DNA of 64,000 nt from Skeletonema tropicum (Eukaryota > Bacillariophyta > Thalassiosirophyceae > Thalassiosirales > Thalassiosiraceae), in NCBI GenBank assembly GCA_037178625.1, contig CM074138.1:2046001-2110000 (forward strand), read 5' to 3'. Below are positions 52,736 through 64,000 of the stretch, in pieces (within the stretch, counting starts at the first letter, position 1; the number at the start of each line of letters is the position of its first letter). A program made the position numbers and the translations under genes. The notes beneath the pieces are model-generated. The model was not told the origin of the DNA. It ran no database searches and was given only the letters and a program-made list of their open reading frames with translations.

Positions 52736-53296
52736 ATTGATGTTTTAGATGTGTTTAGGTCTTGTTAGTGCGCGATTTTGTAGAGGATGGAGGGTGAATC
52801 AGAGTAAATTATAAGTTAGTAACTACTTCACCATCTTTCATCATAACAACTGCTGTTCCTTTTCTGGGGTGAGAGTGGGGATGGAGAGGTGCTTCATCAA
52901 GCATCAGTAGGAGGATCCTTGACTCTTTATGACTGTCTGTGCTTTTCCTCGAAAGTCTTTCTCTTATTTCATCAACTCGCTCTCTCGGCCTCGACAGTAC
53001 TTTACATGAGGGCATTTTTGACTGCGGTGGACCGACTGCCAGCCTTCTACCCAGCGCATCCAAATTCATTATCCGAGGGGATATTTCGAGCTTTTACTCT
53101 TCAATTCATTCTAGAGCATATCATCTGTCATCTTTTCACTTACACCTTTCTCTCGCTCTCTCTCTAGAGCTTGAAGGACTATAAATGATCACGGGGAAAA
53201 AAATCATTGCAAAGCAGCTGGCAAAAGAAAAAGAGGGCAGTATAGATTGTGAACTTGAACTCGTTACAAAGAAGCTGTTAGATAAGCTGTATGCAC
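52736..53296. other. Region between the PH-domain gene and the tandem array
   Basis: It contains the weak minus-strand ORF at 52809-53069 and, near 53245-53285, a partial copy of a phrase from the array unit (gaacttgaactcgttacaaag). It therefore grades into the array edge. Confidence 0.45.
52809..53069 (-). CDS. Possible small gene of unknown function
   Basis: 86 codons from an ATG at 53069: MNLDALGRRLAVGPPQSK, then a charged segment RPRERVDEIRERLSRK and the end ILLLMLDEAPLHPHSHPRKG...KDGEVVTNL. No family is recognised. The smooth composition and helix-like middle make it better than a random frame, but no conservation evidence is available. Confidence 0.25.
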   Translation of the reverse strand: MNLDALGRRLAVGPPQSKMPSCKVLSRPRERVDEIRERLSRKSTDSHKESRILLLMLDEAPLHPHSHPRKGTAVVMMKDGEVVTNL

Positions 53297-54207
53297 AATA
53301 CCAGCCAAGCAACTTCCTGTAAATAAGGGTACCAAAGTCAGGCCAATGCTAGTTTTAAGCTTTCCCCTGAAAATAAAGCCTTATCGTGAATCGGAGAAGC
53401 TCTGAACTTGAACTCGTTACAAAGCAGCTGGTAGATAAGCCTTATATACTTATGTTCCAGCTGAGCAAGCTTGCACTTGCAGTCCAAGTAATCTGGATAT
53501 GACGATGTCACAAGAGGGCAGCTGCGCTGCGCTGTAGAGCTAAGTAAGTGTAAGGTTGCAATCTTCAAGTAATCTGGGAAACAATGCCTTATCATCAATT
53601 GACGATGACGAACGTGGTGGGAACATACTTTAGCATCTGCGTAACGTCTCCGTCTCCGAGCTGGAGTGAGAAATGCAGCCAGGTGAGCCTCTCTTTTGGC
53701 TAAGTATGCATCTGTTTACAGGTGCTAATCTTCATACTGAAATTCAAGTTGACTGAGTGGCCCTCTCTACACCGTAGTCTACGGGAGGGAACGGCTACAT
53801 TTGGTACAAAAGTCAATTTTTCTATTTACATGGGGAGAATTCAAAAACCTCGTAGAAATCGCCAAACCAAACCCAGCGCATCCATCAGCATCTTCCATAC
53901 GATTTTGCCTCTCTGTGGAGCTGAATGAGATTTGCGTTTGACCCCTATATACCTGTCTATCTATCTGGTATCCGATCCGGCGAGAGGCAGGAGACCTAAC
54001 TTGTTGCATGCATGGTTGAAGGAATGAGATTATGAGCGTAGTACTGATGCAGTAATGGCCAAACACTTCAACGTCAAGCTACAGTAGTGGACCATGATAT
54101 ATATAATATCATTAAGTCTAAAATGTCTGTTACTGTTACACTACTTTTGTTACTTTTACAGTACACTAATTATAATGCACTCGATTCTGGAGATTGCCTG
54201 TGTCTTC

Positions 54208-54657
54208 TTAAATGGAATATTGATGAAGCTTACCGAGCTTCCTTGCTCTCAATACGGCCCTCCTTGTCTCGGCTGACGAGACAAGAGCAACATCCTCACA
54301 CCTCAAACATTCAGACGGCCCTTGTCTCGCCTGCTCTGCGAGAACTGCATGTACGCATCGACGTCTGCAAGCCTGCACCTCGAGCGCAGAGGCAGGTGTG
54401 AGTAGATGAGCAATACCAATCCAGGAGCCTCTATCTTCTTCGGATGTCCAATCACAATCACTTGCACGAGCTCGGACTTGGAGGACGTCTTGCTTGATGG
54501 TTCGTTTCATTGAGTTGTATTCTGCGGCGGTGTACCACAGCTCGCTTCTGTTTTTGTCCTCGTGCCTGGGAACAATATAAAGCTGTGCTGTTTTGGCAAA
54601 TCGCACATGCGCATGGTTGCGTTTGAGTGGGAAGTCTACGATCAATTCTTGCGCCAT
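54208..54657 (-). CDS. Diatom orphan-family protein, array copy 1
   Basis: 149 aa from the ATG at 54657 (MAQELIVDFPLKRNHAHV); the frame is open to 54792, but the dispersed relative at 15261 supports the shorter start. Conserved blocks: VRFAKTAQLYIVPRHEDKN, LWYTAAEYNSMKRTIKQDVL, a Trp/Asp/Glu patch (DCDWTSEEDRGSWIGIAHLL), EVQACRRRCVHAVLAEQARQ and the end SSAETRRAVLRARKLGKLHQ. It is charged and probably helical, with no signal peptide or known domain. The family is known to me only as uncharacterised and repeated in diatom genomes. Upstream (minus strand) near 54885-54910 is a copy of the acttacgt / gtttgaggtctt words also seen before the 11.9-kb orphan gene. Confidence 0.7.
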   Translation of the reverse strand: MAQELIVDFPLKRNHAHVRFAKTAQLYIVPRHEDKNRSELWYTAAEYNSMKRTIKQDVLQVRARASDCDWTSEEDRGSWIGIAHLLTPASALEVQACRRRCVHAVLAEQARQGPSECLRCEDVALVSSAETRRAVLRARKLGKLHQYSI

Positions 54658-56172
54658 GTTCAAGTTCTGTTGTGTATTTATGAGATGTGAGGTGTGAGTC
54701 AAAGCTGTGCGAGTTGCATTCCAAGTAATCTGGATATTATGGTACCTACAAGAGAGCAGCTGCACTTCAACAGATGTGGCTGGCTGAGCCAATCTATCTC
54801 AATCCCCTGTTTTCTCCCTTCAAATTTTGCTGCACAGCTCTCGTTGTTAATAAGACGGTTCACGGTTCGCCCCTTACTACTTGAACTTACGTTAGTTTGA
54901 GGTCTTAGATAGGTGCACGCGGAGAAATGAACAAATGACCCCATCCAGTGCTCGTCGTCAATACATAGATGATGAGGCTTTATCCTTTTAAAAGGCCTAC
55001 AATCATAGAACTGGTGAAGTGTTTTGTTACAAGCAGCGTACTTATTTTATGTATTGAATATCCAGAAAAAGGATTTTGTTCAGATGTGCGAGTAACGCTT
55101 TCGCCTGAAAAAAGCCTTATCATGAACTAGAGTATATATTGATCAATAGATATTCATTATTCACAGGTCACAAAAGTTTGGCCGATACCAGCCAAGCAAT
55201 TTCCTGTAAATATGGATACCCATTCACAAATGAATAGCCTGCATATGATTTCAGCCAAGCAACTACCTGTAAATAAGGTTCCTCCTACCACAGTAAGGCC
55301 AAGGGTAATTATTAAGCTTTCCCCCGTGCTTTCCCCTGAAAATAAAGCCTTATCGTGAATCGGAGAAGCTCTGAACTTGAACTCGTTACAAAGCAGCTGG
55401 TAGATAATCCTTATATACTTATGTTCCAGCTGAGCAAGCTTGCACTTGCAGTCCAAGTAATCTGGATATGACGATGTCACAAGAGGGCAGCTGCGCTTCG
55501 CTGTAGAGCTAAGTAAGTGTAAGGTTGCAATCTACAAGTAATCTGGGAAACAATGCCTTATCATCAATTGACGATGACGAACGTGGTGGGAACATACTTT
55601 AGCATCTGCGTAACGTCTCCGTCTCCGAGCTGGAGTGAGAAATGCAGCCAGGTGAGCCTCTCTTTTGGCTAAGTATGCATCTGTTTACAGGTGCTAATCT
55701 TCATACTGAAATTCAAGTTGACTGAGTGGCCCTCTCTACACCGTAGTCTACGGGAGGGAACGGCTACATTTGGTACAAAAGTCAATTTTTCTATTTACAT
55801 GGGGAGAATTCAAAAACCTCGTAGAAATCGCCAAACCAAACCCAGCGCATCCATCAGCATCTTCCATATGATTTTGCCTCTCTGTGGAGCTGAATGAGAT
55901 TTGCGTTTGACCCCTACCTGTCTATCTATCTGGTATCCGATCCGGCGAGAGGCAGGAGACCTAACTTGTTGCATGCATGGTTGAAGGAATGAGATTGTGA
56001 GCGTAGTACTGATGCAGTAATGGCCAAACACTTCAACGTCAAGCTACAGTAGTGGACCATGATATATATAATATCATTAAGTCTAAAATGTCTGTTACTG
56101 TTACACTACTTTTGTTACTTTTACAGTACACTAATTATAATGCACTCGATTCTGGAGATTGCCTGTGTCTTC

Positions 56173-56622
56173 TTAAATGGAATATTGATGAAGCTTACCG
56201 AGCTTCCTTGCTCTCAATACGGCCCTCCTTGTCTCGGCTGACGAGACAAGAGCAACATCCTCACACCTCAAACATTCAGACGGCCCTTGTCTCGCCTGCT
56301 CTGCGAGAACTGCATGTACGCATCGACGTCTGCAAGCCTGCACCTCGAGCGCAGAGGCAGGTGTGAGTAGATGAGCAATACCAATCCAGGAGCCTCTATC
56401 TTCTTCGGATGTCCAATCACAATCACTTGCACGAGCTCGGACTTGGAGGACGTCTTGCTTGATGGTTCGTTTCATTGAGTTGTATTCTGCGGCGGTGTAC
56501 CACAGCTCGCTTCTGTTTTTGTCCTCGTGCCTGGGAACAATATAAAGCTGTGCTGTTTTGGCAAATCGCACATGCGCATGGTTGCGTTTGAGTGGGAAGT
56601 CTACGATCAATTCTTGCGCCAT
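56173..56622 (-). CDS. Diatom orphan-family protein, array copy 2
   Basis: Same 149-residue product as copy 1. The only coding-strand change noted in the longer frame is upstream of the chosen start (a Cys for Arg codon near 56672), which supports that start because the change falls outside the conserved protein. Confidence 0.7.
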   Translation of the reverse strand: MAQELIVDFPLKRNHAHVRFAKTAQLYIVPRHEDKNRSELWYTAAEYNSMKRTIKQDVLQVRARASDCDWTSEEDRGSWIGIAHLLTPASALEVQACRRRCVHAVLAEQARQGPSECLRCEDVALVSSAETRRAVLRARKLGKLHQYSI

Positions 56623-58137
56623 GTTCAAGTTCTGTTGTGTATTTATGAGATGTGAGGTGTGAGTCAAAGCTGTGCAAGTTGCATTCCAAGTAATCTGGAT
56701 ATTATGGTACCTACAAGAGAGCAGCTGCACTTCAACAGATGTGGCTGGCTGAGCCAATCTATCTCAATCCCCTGTTTTTTCCCTTCAAATTTTGCTGCAC
56801 AGCTCTCGTTGTTAATAAGACGGTTCACGGTTCGCCCCTTACTACTTGAACTTACGTTAGTTTGAGGTCTTAGATAGGTGCACGCGGAGAAATGAACAAA
56901 TGACCCCATCCAGTGCTCGTCGTCAATACATAGATGATGAGGCTTTATCCTTTTAAAAGGCCTACAATCATAGAACTGGTGAAGTGTTTTGTTACAAGCA
57001 GCGTACTTATTTTATGTATTGAATATCCAGAAAAAGGATTTTGTTCAGATGTGCGAGTAACGCTTTCGCCTGAAAAAAGCCTTATCATGAACTAGAGTAT
57101 ATATTGATCAATAGATATTCATTATTCACAGGTCACAAAAGTTTGGCCGATACCAGCCAAGCAATTTCCTGTAAATATGGATACCCATTCACAAATGAAT
57201 GGCCTGCATATGATTTCAGCCAAGCAACTACCTGTAAATAAGGTTCCTCCTACCACAGTAAGGCCAAGGGTAATTATTAAGCTTTCCCCCGTGCTTTCCC
57301 CTGAAAATAAAGCCTTATCGTGAATCGGAGAAGCTCTGAACTTGAACTCGTTACAAAGCAGCTGGTAGATAATCCTTATATACTTATGTTCCAGCTGAGC
57401 AAGCTTGCACTTGCAGTCCAAGTAATCTGGATATGACGATGTCACAAGAGGGCAGCTGCGCTTCGCTGTAGAGCTAAGTAAGTGTAAGGTTGCAATCTAC
57501 AAGTAATCTGGGAAACAATGCCTTATCATCAATTGACGATGACGAACGTGGTGGGAACATACTTTAGCATCTGCGTAACGTCTCCGTCTCCGAGCTGGAG
57601 TGAGAAATGCAGCCAGGTGAGCCTCTCTTTTGGCTAAGTATGCATCTGTTTACAGGTGCTAATCTTCATACTGAAATTCAAGTTGACTGAGTGGCCCTCT
57701 CTACACCGTAGTCTACGGGAGGGAACGGCTACATTTGGTACAAAAGTCAATTTTTCTATTTACATGGGGAGAATTCAAAAACCTCGTAGAAATCGCCAAA
57801 CCAAACCCAGCGCATCCATCAGCATCTTCCATATGATTTTGCCTCTCTGTGGAGCTGAATGAGATTTGCGTTTGACCCCTACCTGTCTATCTATCTGGTA
57901 TCCGATCCGGCGAGAGGCAGGAGACCTAACTTGTTGCATGCATGGTTGAAGGAATGAGATTGTGAGCGTAGTACTGATGCAGTAATGGCCAAACACTTCA
58001 ACGTCAAGCTACAGTAGTGGACCATGATATATATAATATCATTAAGTCTAAAATGTCTGTTACTGTTACACTACTTTTGTTACTTTTACAGTACACTGAT
58101 TATAATGCACTCGATTCTGGAGATTGCCTGTGTCTTC

Positions 58138-58587
58138 TTAAATGGAATATTGATGAAGCTTACCGAGCTTCCTTGCTCTCAATACGGCCCTCCTTGTCTC
58201 GGCTGACGAGACAAGAGCAACATCCTCACACCTCAAACATTCAGACGGCCCTTGTCTCGCCTGCTCTGCGAGAACTGCATGTACGCATCGACGTCTGCAA
58301 GCCTGCACCTCGAGCGCAGAGGCAGGTGTGAGTAGATGAGCAATACCAATCCAGGAGCCTCTATCTTCTTCGGATGTCCAATCACAATCACTTGCACGAG
58401 CTCGGACTTGGAGGACGTCTTGCTTGATGGTTCGTTTCATTGAGTTGTATTCTGCGGCGGTGTACCACAGCTCGCTTCTGTTTTTGTCCTCGTGCCTGGG
58501 AACAATATAAAGCTGTGCTGTTTTGGCAAATCGCACATGCGCATGGTTGCGTTTGAGTGGGAAGTCTACGATCAATTCTTGCGCCAT
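58138..58587 (-). CDS. Diatom orphan-family protein, array copy 3
   Basis: Identical protein to copies 1 and 2 over the 149 residues. Its unit carries the acactg variant downstream of the stop, together with copies 4 and 5. Confidence 0.7.
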   Translation of the reverse strand: MAQELIVDFPLKRNHAHVRFAKTAQLYIVPRHEDKNRSELWYTAAEYNSMKRTIKQDVLQVRARASDCDWTSEEDRGSWIGIAHLLTPASALEVQACRRRCVHAVLAEQARQGPSECLRCEDVALVSSAETRRAVLRARKLGKLHQYSI

Positions 58588-60102
58588 GTTCAAGTTCTGT
58601 TGTGTATTTATGAGATGTGAGGTGTGAGTCAAAGCTGTGCGAGTTGCATTCCAAGTAATCTGGATATTATGGTACCTACAAGAGAGCAGCTGCACTTCAA
58701 CAGATGTGGCTGGCTGAGCCAATCTATCTCAATCCCCTGTTTTTTCCCTTCAAATTTTGCTGCACAGCTCTCGTTGTTAATAAGACGGTTCACGGTTCGC
58801 CCCTTACTACTTGAACTTACGTTAGTTTGAGGTCTTAGATAGGTGCACGCGGAGAAATGAACAAATGACCCCATCCAGTGCTCGTCGTCAATACATAGAT
58901 GATGAGGCTTTATCCTTTTAAAAGGCCTACAATCATAGAACTGGTGAAGTGTTTTGTTACAAGCAGCGTACTTATTTTATGTATTGAATATCCAGAAAAA
59001 GGATTTTGTTCAGATGTGCGAGTAACGCTTTCGCCTGAAAAAAGCCTTATCATGAACTAGAGTATATATTGATCAATAGATATTCATTATTCACAGGTCA
59101 CAAAAGTTTGGCCGATACCAGCCAAGCAATTTCCTGTAAATATGGATACCCATTCACAAATGAATGGCCTGCATATGATTTCAGCCAAGCAACTACCTGT
59201 AAATAAGGTTCCTCCTACCACAGTAAGGCCAAGGGTAATTATTAAGCTTTCCCCCGTGCTTTCCCCTGAAAATAAAGCCTTATCGTGAATCGGAGAAGCT
59301 CTGAACTTGAACTCGTTACAAAGCAGCTGGTAGATAATCCTTATATACTTATGTTCCAGCTGAGCAAGCTTGCACTTGCAGTCCAAGTAATCTGGATATG
59401 ACGATGTCACAAGAGGGCAGCTGCGCTTCGCTGTAGAGCTAAGTAAGTGTAAGGTTGCAATCTACAAGTAATCTGGGAAACAATGCCTTATCATCAATTG
59501 ACGATGACGAACGTGGTGGGAACATACTTTAGCATCTGCGTAACGTCTCCGTCTCCGAGCTGGAGTGAGAAATGCAGCCAGGTGAGCCTCTCTTTTGGCT
59601 AAGTATGCATCTGTTTACAGGTGCTAATCTTCATACTGAAATTCAAGTTGACTGAGTGGCCCTCTCTACACCGTAGTCTACGGGAGGGAACGGCTACATT
59701 TGGTACAAAAGTCAATTTTTCTATTTACATGGGGAGAATTCAAAAACCTCGTAGAAATCGCCAAACCAAACCCAGCGCATCCATCAGCATCTTCCATATG
59801 ATTTTGCCTCTCTGTGGAGCTGAATGAGATTTGCGTTTGACCCCTACCTGTCTATCTATCTGGTATCCGATCCGGCGAGAGGCAGGAGACCTAACTTGTT
59901 GCATGCATGGTTGAAGGAATGAGATTGTGAGCGTAGTACTGATGCAGTAATGGCCAAACACTTCAACGTCAAGCTACAGTAGTGGACCATGATATATATA
60001 ATATCATTAAGTCTAAAATGTCTGTTACTGTTACACTACTTTTGTTACTTTTACAGTACACTGATTATAATGCACTCGATTCTGGAGATTGCCTGTGTCT
60101 TC

Positions 60103-60552
60103 TTAAATGGAATATTGATGAAGCTTACCGAGCTTCCTTGCTCTCAATACGGCCCTCCTTGTCTCGGCTGACGAGACAAGAGCAACATCCTCACACCTCA
60201 AACATTCAGACGGCCCTTGTCTCGCCTGCTCTGCGAGAACTGCATGTACGCATCGACGTCTGCAAGCCTGCACCTCGAGCGCAGAGGCAGGTGTGAGTAG
60301 ATGAGCAATACCAATCCAGGAGCCTCTATCTTCTTCGGATGTCCAATCACAATCACTTGCACGAGCTCGGACTTGGAGGACGTCTTGCTTGATGGTTCGT
60401 TTCATTGAGTTGTATTCTGCGGCGGTGTACCACAGCTCGCTTCTGTTTTTGTCCTCGTGCCTGGGAACAATATAAAGCTGTGCTGTTTTGGCAAATCGCA
60501 CATGCGCATGGTTGCGTTTGAGTGGGAAGTCTACGATCAATTCTTGCGCCAT
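60103..60552 (-). CDS. Diatom orphan-family protein, array copy 4
   Basis: Identical protein to copy 3. The unit is distinguished by one base (gcgcac for gcgtac) near 60932, outside the gene. Confidence 0.7.
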   Translation of the reverse strand: MAQELIVDFPLKRNHAHVRFAKTAQLYIVPRHEDKNRSELWYTAAEYNSMKRTIKQDVLQVRARASDCDWTSEEDRGSWIGIAHLLTPASALEVQACRRRCVHAVLAEQARQGPSECLRCEDVALVSSAETRRAVLRARKLGKLHQYSI

Positions 60553-62067
60553 GTTCAAGTTCTGTTGTGTATTTATGAGATGTGAGGTGTGAGTCAAAGC
60601 TGTGCGAGTTGCATTCCAAGTAATCTGGATATTATGGTACCTACAAGAGAGCAGCTGCACTTCAACAGATGTGGCTGGCTGAGCCAATCTATCTCAATCC
60701 CCTGTTTTTTCCCTTCAAATTTTGCTGCACAGCTCTCGTTGTTAATAAGACGGTTCACGGTTCGCCCCTTACTACTTGAACTTACGTTAGTTTGAGGTCT
60801 TAGATAGGTGCACGCGGAGAAATGAACAAATGACCCCATCCAGTGCTCGTCGTCAATACATAGATGATGAGGCTTTATCCTTTTAAAAGGCCTACAATCA
60901 TAGAACTGGTGAAGTGTTTTGTTACAAGCAGCGCACTTATTTTATGTATTGAATATCCAGAAAAAGGATTTTGTTCAGATGTGCGAGTAACGCTTTCGCC
61001 TGAAAAAAGCCTTATCATGAACTAGAGTATATATTGATCAATAGATATTCATTATTCACAGGTCACAAAAGTTTGGCCGATACCAGCCAAGCAATTTCCT
61101 GTAAATATGGATACCCATTCACAAATGAATGGCCTGCATATGATTTCAGCCAAGCAACTACCTGTAAATAAGGTTCCTCCTACCACAGTAAGGCCAAGGG
61201 TAATTATTAAGCTTTCCCCCGTGCTTTCCCCTGAAAATAAAGCCTTATCGTGAATCGGAGAAGCTCTGAACTTGAACTCGTTACAAAGCAGCTGGTAGAT
61301 AATCCTTATATACTTATGTTCCAGCTGAGCAAGCTTGCACTTGCAGTCCAAGTAATCTGGATATGACGATGTCACAAGAGGGCAGCTGCGCTTCGCTGTA
61401 GAGCTAAGTAAGTGTAAGGTTGCAATCTACAAGTAATCTGGGAAACAATGCCTTATCATCAATTGACGATGACGAACGTGGTGGGAACATACTTTAGCAT
61501 CTGCGTAACGTCTCCGTCTCCGAGCTGGAGTGAGAAATGCAGCCAGGTGAGCCTCTCTTTTGGCTAAGTATGCATCTGTTTACAGGTGCTAATCTTCATA
61601 CTGAAATTCAAGTTGACTGAGTGGCCCTCTCTACACCGTAGTCTACGGGAGGGAACGGCTACATTTGGTACAAAAGTCAATTTTTCTATTTACATGGGGA
61701 GAATTCAAAAACCTCGTAGAAATCGCCAAACCAAACCCAGCGCATCCATCAGCATCTTCCATATGATTTTGCCTCTCTGTGGAGCTGAATGAGATTTGCG
61801 TTTGACCCCTACCTGTCTATCTATCTGGTATCCGATCCGGCGAGAGGCAGGAGACCTAACTTGTTGCATGCATGGTTGAAGGAATGAGATTGTGAGCGTA
61901 GTACTGATGCAGTAATGGCCAAACACTTCAACGTCAAGCTACAGTAGTGGACCATGATATATATAATATCATTAAGTCTAAAATGTCTGTTACTGTTACA
62001 CTACTTTTGTTACTTTTACAGTACACTGATTATAATGCACTCGATTCTGGAGATTGCCTGTGTCTTC

Positions 62068-62517
62068 TTAAATGGAATATTGATGAAGCTTACCGAGCTT
62101 CCTTGCTCTCAATACGGCCCTCCTTGTCTCGGCTGACGAGACAAGAGCAACATCCTCACACCTCAAACATTCAGACGGCCCTTGTCTCGCCTGCTCTGCG
62201 AGAACTGCATGTACGCATCGACGTCTGCAAGCCTGCACCTCGAGCGCAGAGGCAGGTGTGAGTAGATGAGCAATACCAATCCAGGAGCCTCTATCTTCTT
62301 CGGATGTCCAATCACAATCACTTGCACGAGCTCGGACTTGGAGGACGTCTTGCTTGATGGTTCGTTTCATTGAGTTGTATTCTGCGGCGGTGTACCACAG
62401 CTCGCTTCTGTTTTTGTCCTCGTGCCTGGGAACAATATAAAGCTGTGCTGTTTTGGCAAATCGCACATGCGCATGGTTGCGTTTGAGTGGGAAGTCTACG
62501 ATCAATTCTTGCGCCAT
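62068..62517 (-). CDS. Diatom orphan-family protein, array copy 5
   Basis: Identical protein to copies 3 and 4. The upstream region has single-base differences (ttttct near 62673 as in unit 1, a T for C near 62716). The next unit begins, but its gene lies beyond the window edge. Confidence 0.7.
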   Translation of the reverse strand: MAQELIVDFPLKRNHAHVRFAKTAQLYIVPRHEDKNRSELWYTAAEYNSMKRTIKQDVLQVRARASDCDWTSEEDRGSWIGIAHLLTPASALEVQACRRRCVHAVLAEQARQGPSECLRCEDVALVSSAETRRAVLRARKLGKLHQYSI

Positions 62518-64000
62518 GTTCAAGTTCTGTTGTGTATTTATGAGATGTGAGGTGTGAGTCAAAGCTGTGCGAGTTGCATTCCAAGTAATCTGGATATTAT
62601 GGTACCTACAAGAGAGCAGCTGCACTTCAACAGATGTGGCTGGCTGAGCCAATCTATCTCAATCCCCTGTTTTCTCCCTTCAAATTTTGCTGCACAGCTC
62701 TCGTTGTTAATAAGATGGTTCACGGTTCGCCCCTTACTACTTGAACTTACGTTAGTTTGAGGTCTTAGATAGGTGCACGCGGAGAAATGAACAAATGACC
62801 CCATCCAGTGCTCGTCGTCAATACATAGATGATGAGGCTTTATCCTTTTAAAAGGCCTACAATCATAGAACTGGTGAAGTGTTTTGTTACAAGCAGCGTA
62901 CTTATTTTATGTATTGAATATCCAGAAAAAGGATTTTGTTCAGATGTGCGAGTAACGCTTTCGCCTGAAAAAAGCCTTATCATGAACTAGAGTATATATT
63001 GATCAATAGATATTCATTATTCACAGGTCACAAAAGTTTGGCCGATACCAGCCAAGCAATTTCCTGTAAATATGGATACCCGTTCACAAATGAATGGCCT
63101 GCATATGATTTCAGCCAAGCAACTACCTGTAAATAAGGTTCCTCCTACCACAGTAAGGCCAAGGGTAATTATTAAGCTTTCCCCCGTGCTTTCCCCTGAA
63201 AATAAAGCCTTATCGTGAATCGGAGAAGCTCTGAACTTGAACTCGTTACAAAGCAGCTGGTAGATAATCCTTATATACTTATGTTCCAGCTGAGCAAGCT
63301 TGCACTTGCAGTCCAAGTAATCTGGATATGACGATGTCACAAGAGGGCAGCTGCGCTTCGCTGTAGAGCTAAGTAAGTGTAAGGTTGCAATCTACAAGTA
63401 ATCTGGGAAACAATGCCTTATCATCAATTGACGATGACGAACGTGGTGGGAACATACTTTAGCATCTGCGTAACGTCTCCGTCTCCGAGCTGGAGTGAGA
63501 AATGCAGCCAGGTGAGCCTCTCTTTTGGCTAAGTATGCATCTGTTTACAGGTGCTAATCTTCATACTGAAATTCAAGTTGACTGAGTGGCCCTCTCTACA
63601 CCGTAGTCTACGGGAGGGAACGGCTACATTTGGTACAAAAGTCAATTTTTCTATTTACATGGGGAGAATTCAAAAACCTCGTAGAAATCGCCAAACCAAA
63701 CCCAGCGCATCCATCAGCATCTTCCATATGATTTTGCCTCTCTGTGGAGCTGAATGAGATTTGCGTTTGACCCCTACCTGTCTATCTATCTGGTATCCGA
63801 TCCGGCGAGAGGCAGGAGACCTAACTTGTTGCATGCATGGTTGAAGGAATGAAATTGTGAGCGTAGTACTGATGCAGTAATGGCCAAACACTTCAACGTC
63901 AAGCTACAGTAGTGGACCATGATATATATAATATCATTAAGTCTAAAATGTCTGTTACTGTTACACTACTTTTGTTACTTTTACAGTACACTAATTATAA

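Larger units (their letters stand above)
53297..64000. repeat. Tandem array of a 1,965-bp unit carrying an orphan gene, running off the window
   Basis: Landmarks recur every 1,965 bp: gene stops at 54208, 56173, 58138, 60103 and 62068, and the word ctaatcttcatactg at 53715, 55684, 57649, 59614, 61579 and 63544 (the first interval is 1,969 because unit 1 has four extra bases near 53946). Units differ at only a handful of sites: for example the acacta/acactg base at 54176-equivalents is A in units 1 and 2, G in 3 to 5 and A again at 63992. The left edge (53297-53380) is more diverged and lacks an 11-bp piece. Within each unit, gccaagcaa-t-cctgtaaata occurs twice. The array does not end within the window, so the copy number is unknown. 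Confidence 0.97.

Noticed and set aside
54087..54401. 104-codon plus-strand frame repeated in each array unit
   Set aside because: It lies antisense to the orphan gene, whose dispersed relative is conserved at protein level in the minus frame only.
55157..55480. 107-codon minus frame repeated in each array unit
   Set aside because: It spans internal short repeats (gccaagcaa...), is shorter and different in unit 1, and has no counterpart at the 15-kb copy.
1..64000. CRISPR array
   Set aside because: The repeats found are long tandem units, LTRs and inverted repeats. None shows short repeats with unique spacers, and the genome is eukaryotic.

Overview
This window reads as nuclear DNA of a centric diatom, most likely of the Thalassiosira/Skeletonema/Cyclotella group. 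The pointers are intron-poor genes with 70-160 bp GT-AG introns, a giant Pro-Ser-Ser wall-type protein with a Cys-rich YPDW tail, RING-Sel1 and BspA-type LRR proteins, decayed Copia elements with the diatom-type integrase/RT wording, and several copies of a small orphan protein family I associate with diatoms. No database search was possible; all names rest on motifs read by eye.

Layout. 1-8.1 kb is gene-poor and decayed: a 36-bp inverted repeat pair 1.5 kb apart, a heavily mutated Copia retrotransposon (about 2.3-6.6 kb) and the relic C-terminus of a PIF1-like helicase. 8.1-14.1 kb is euchromatic: an MPP6-like exosome cofactor, a three-exon organellar PPR protein on the opposite strand, and two copies of one orphan gene with identical CDS. 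14.1-17.2 kb holds an orphan-family gene and a broken LRR gene. 17.2-19.4 kb carries a three-exon MYND + RING-IBR-RING protein, probably an E3 ubiquitin ligase.

19.5-27 kb is a nest of insertions. A 1.48-kb segment with 25-bp inverted termini is followed by a locus flanked by perfect 139-bp inverted repeats. Inside it sits a complete 4,110-bp LTR element (apparently identical 539-bp LTRs, ATCCA target duplication, polypurine tract) whose only large ORF, about 1,000 codons, shows none of the usual pol motifs. A solo LTR of a related family (ATTAT target duplication) splits a Cys-rich gene.

27.9-40 kb is ordinary gene-dense sequence: a zinc-motif orphan, a DOMON/copper type II monooxygenase, BUD23, a RING-Sel1 membrane protein, a tandem sulfotransferase-like type II membrane protein and a MYND-TPR-SET protein. 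40-44.6 kb contains a possible SINE, a truncated-looking gene and a two-ORF Penelope-like retroelement without a visible GIY-YIG domain. 44.9-52.7 kb has the Pro/Ser wall-type protein and a PH-domain protein. From about 53.3 kb to the window end runs a 1,965-bp tandem array; five complete units each carry one copy of the orphan gene first met at 15.3 kb.

There is no operon logic. The genes are single-cistron housekeeping or signalling genes (rRNA methylation, exosome, organellar RNA, ubiquitin, sulfation, secretion) interleaved with mobile and tandemly amplified DNA. The best candidates for undescribed biology are the LTR element with its orphan ORF and the amplified orphan family at 53-64 kb.
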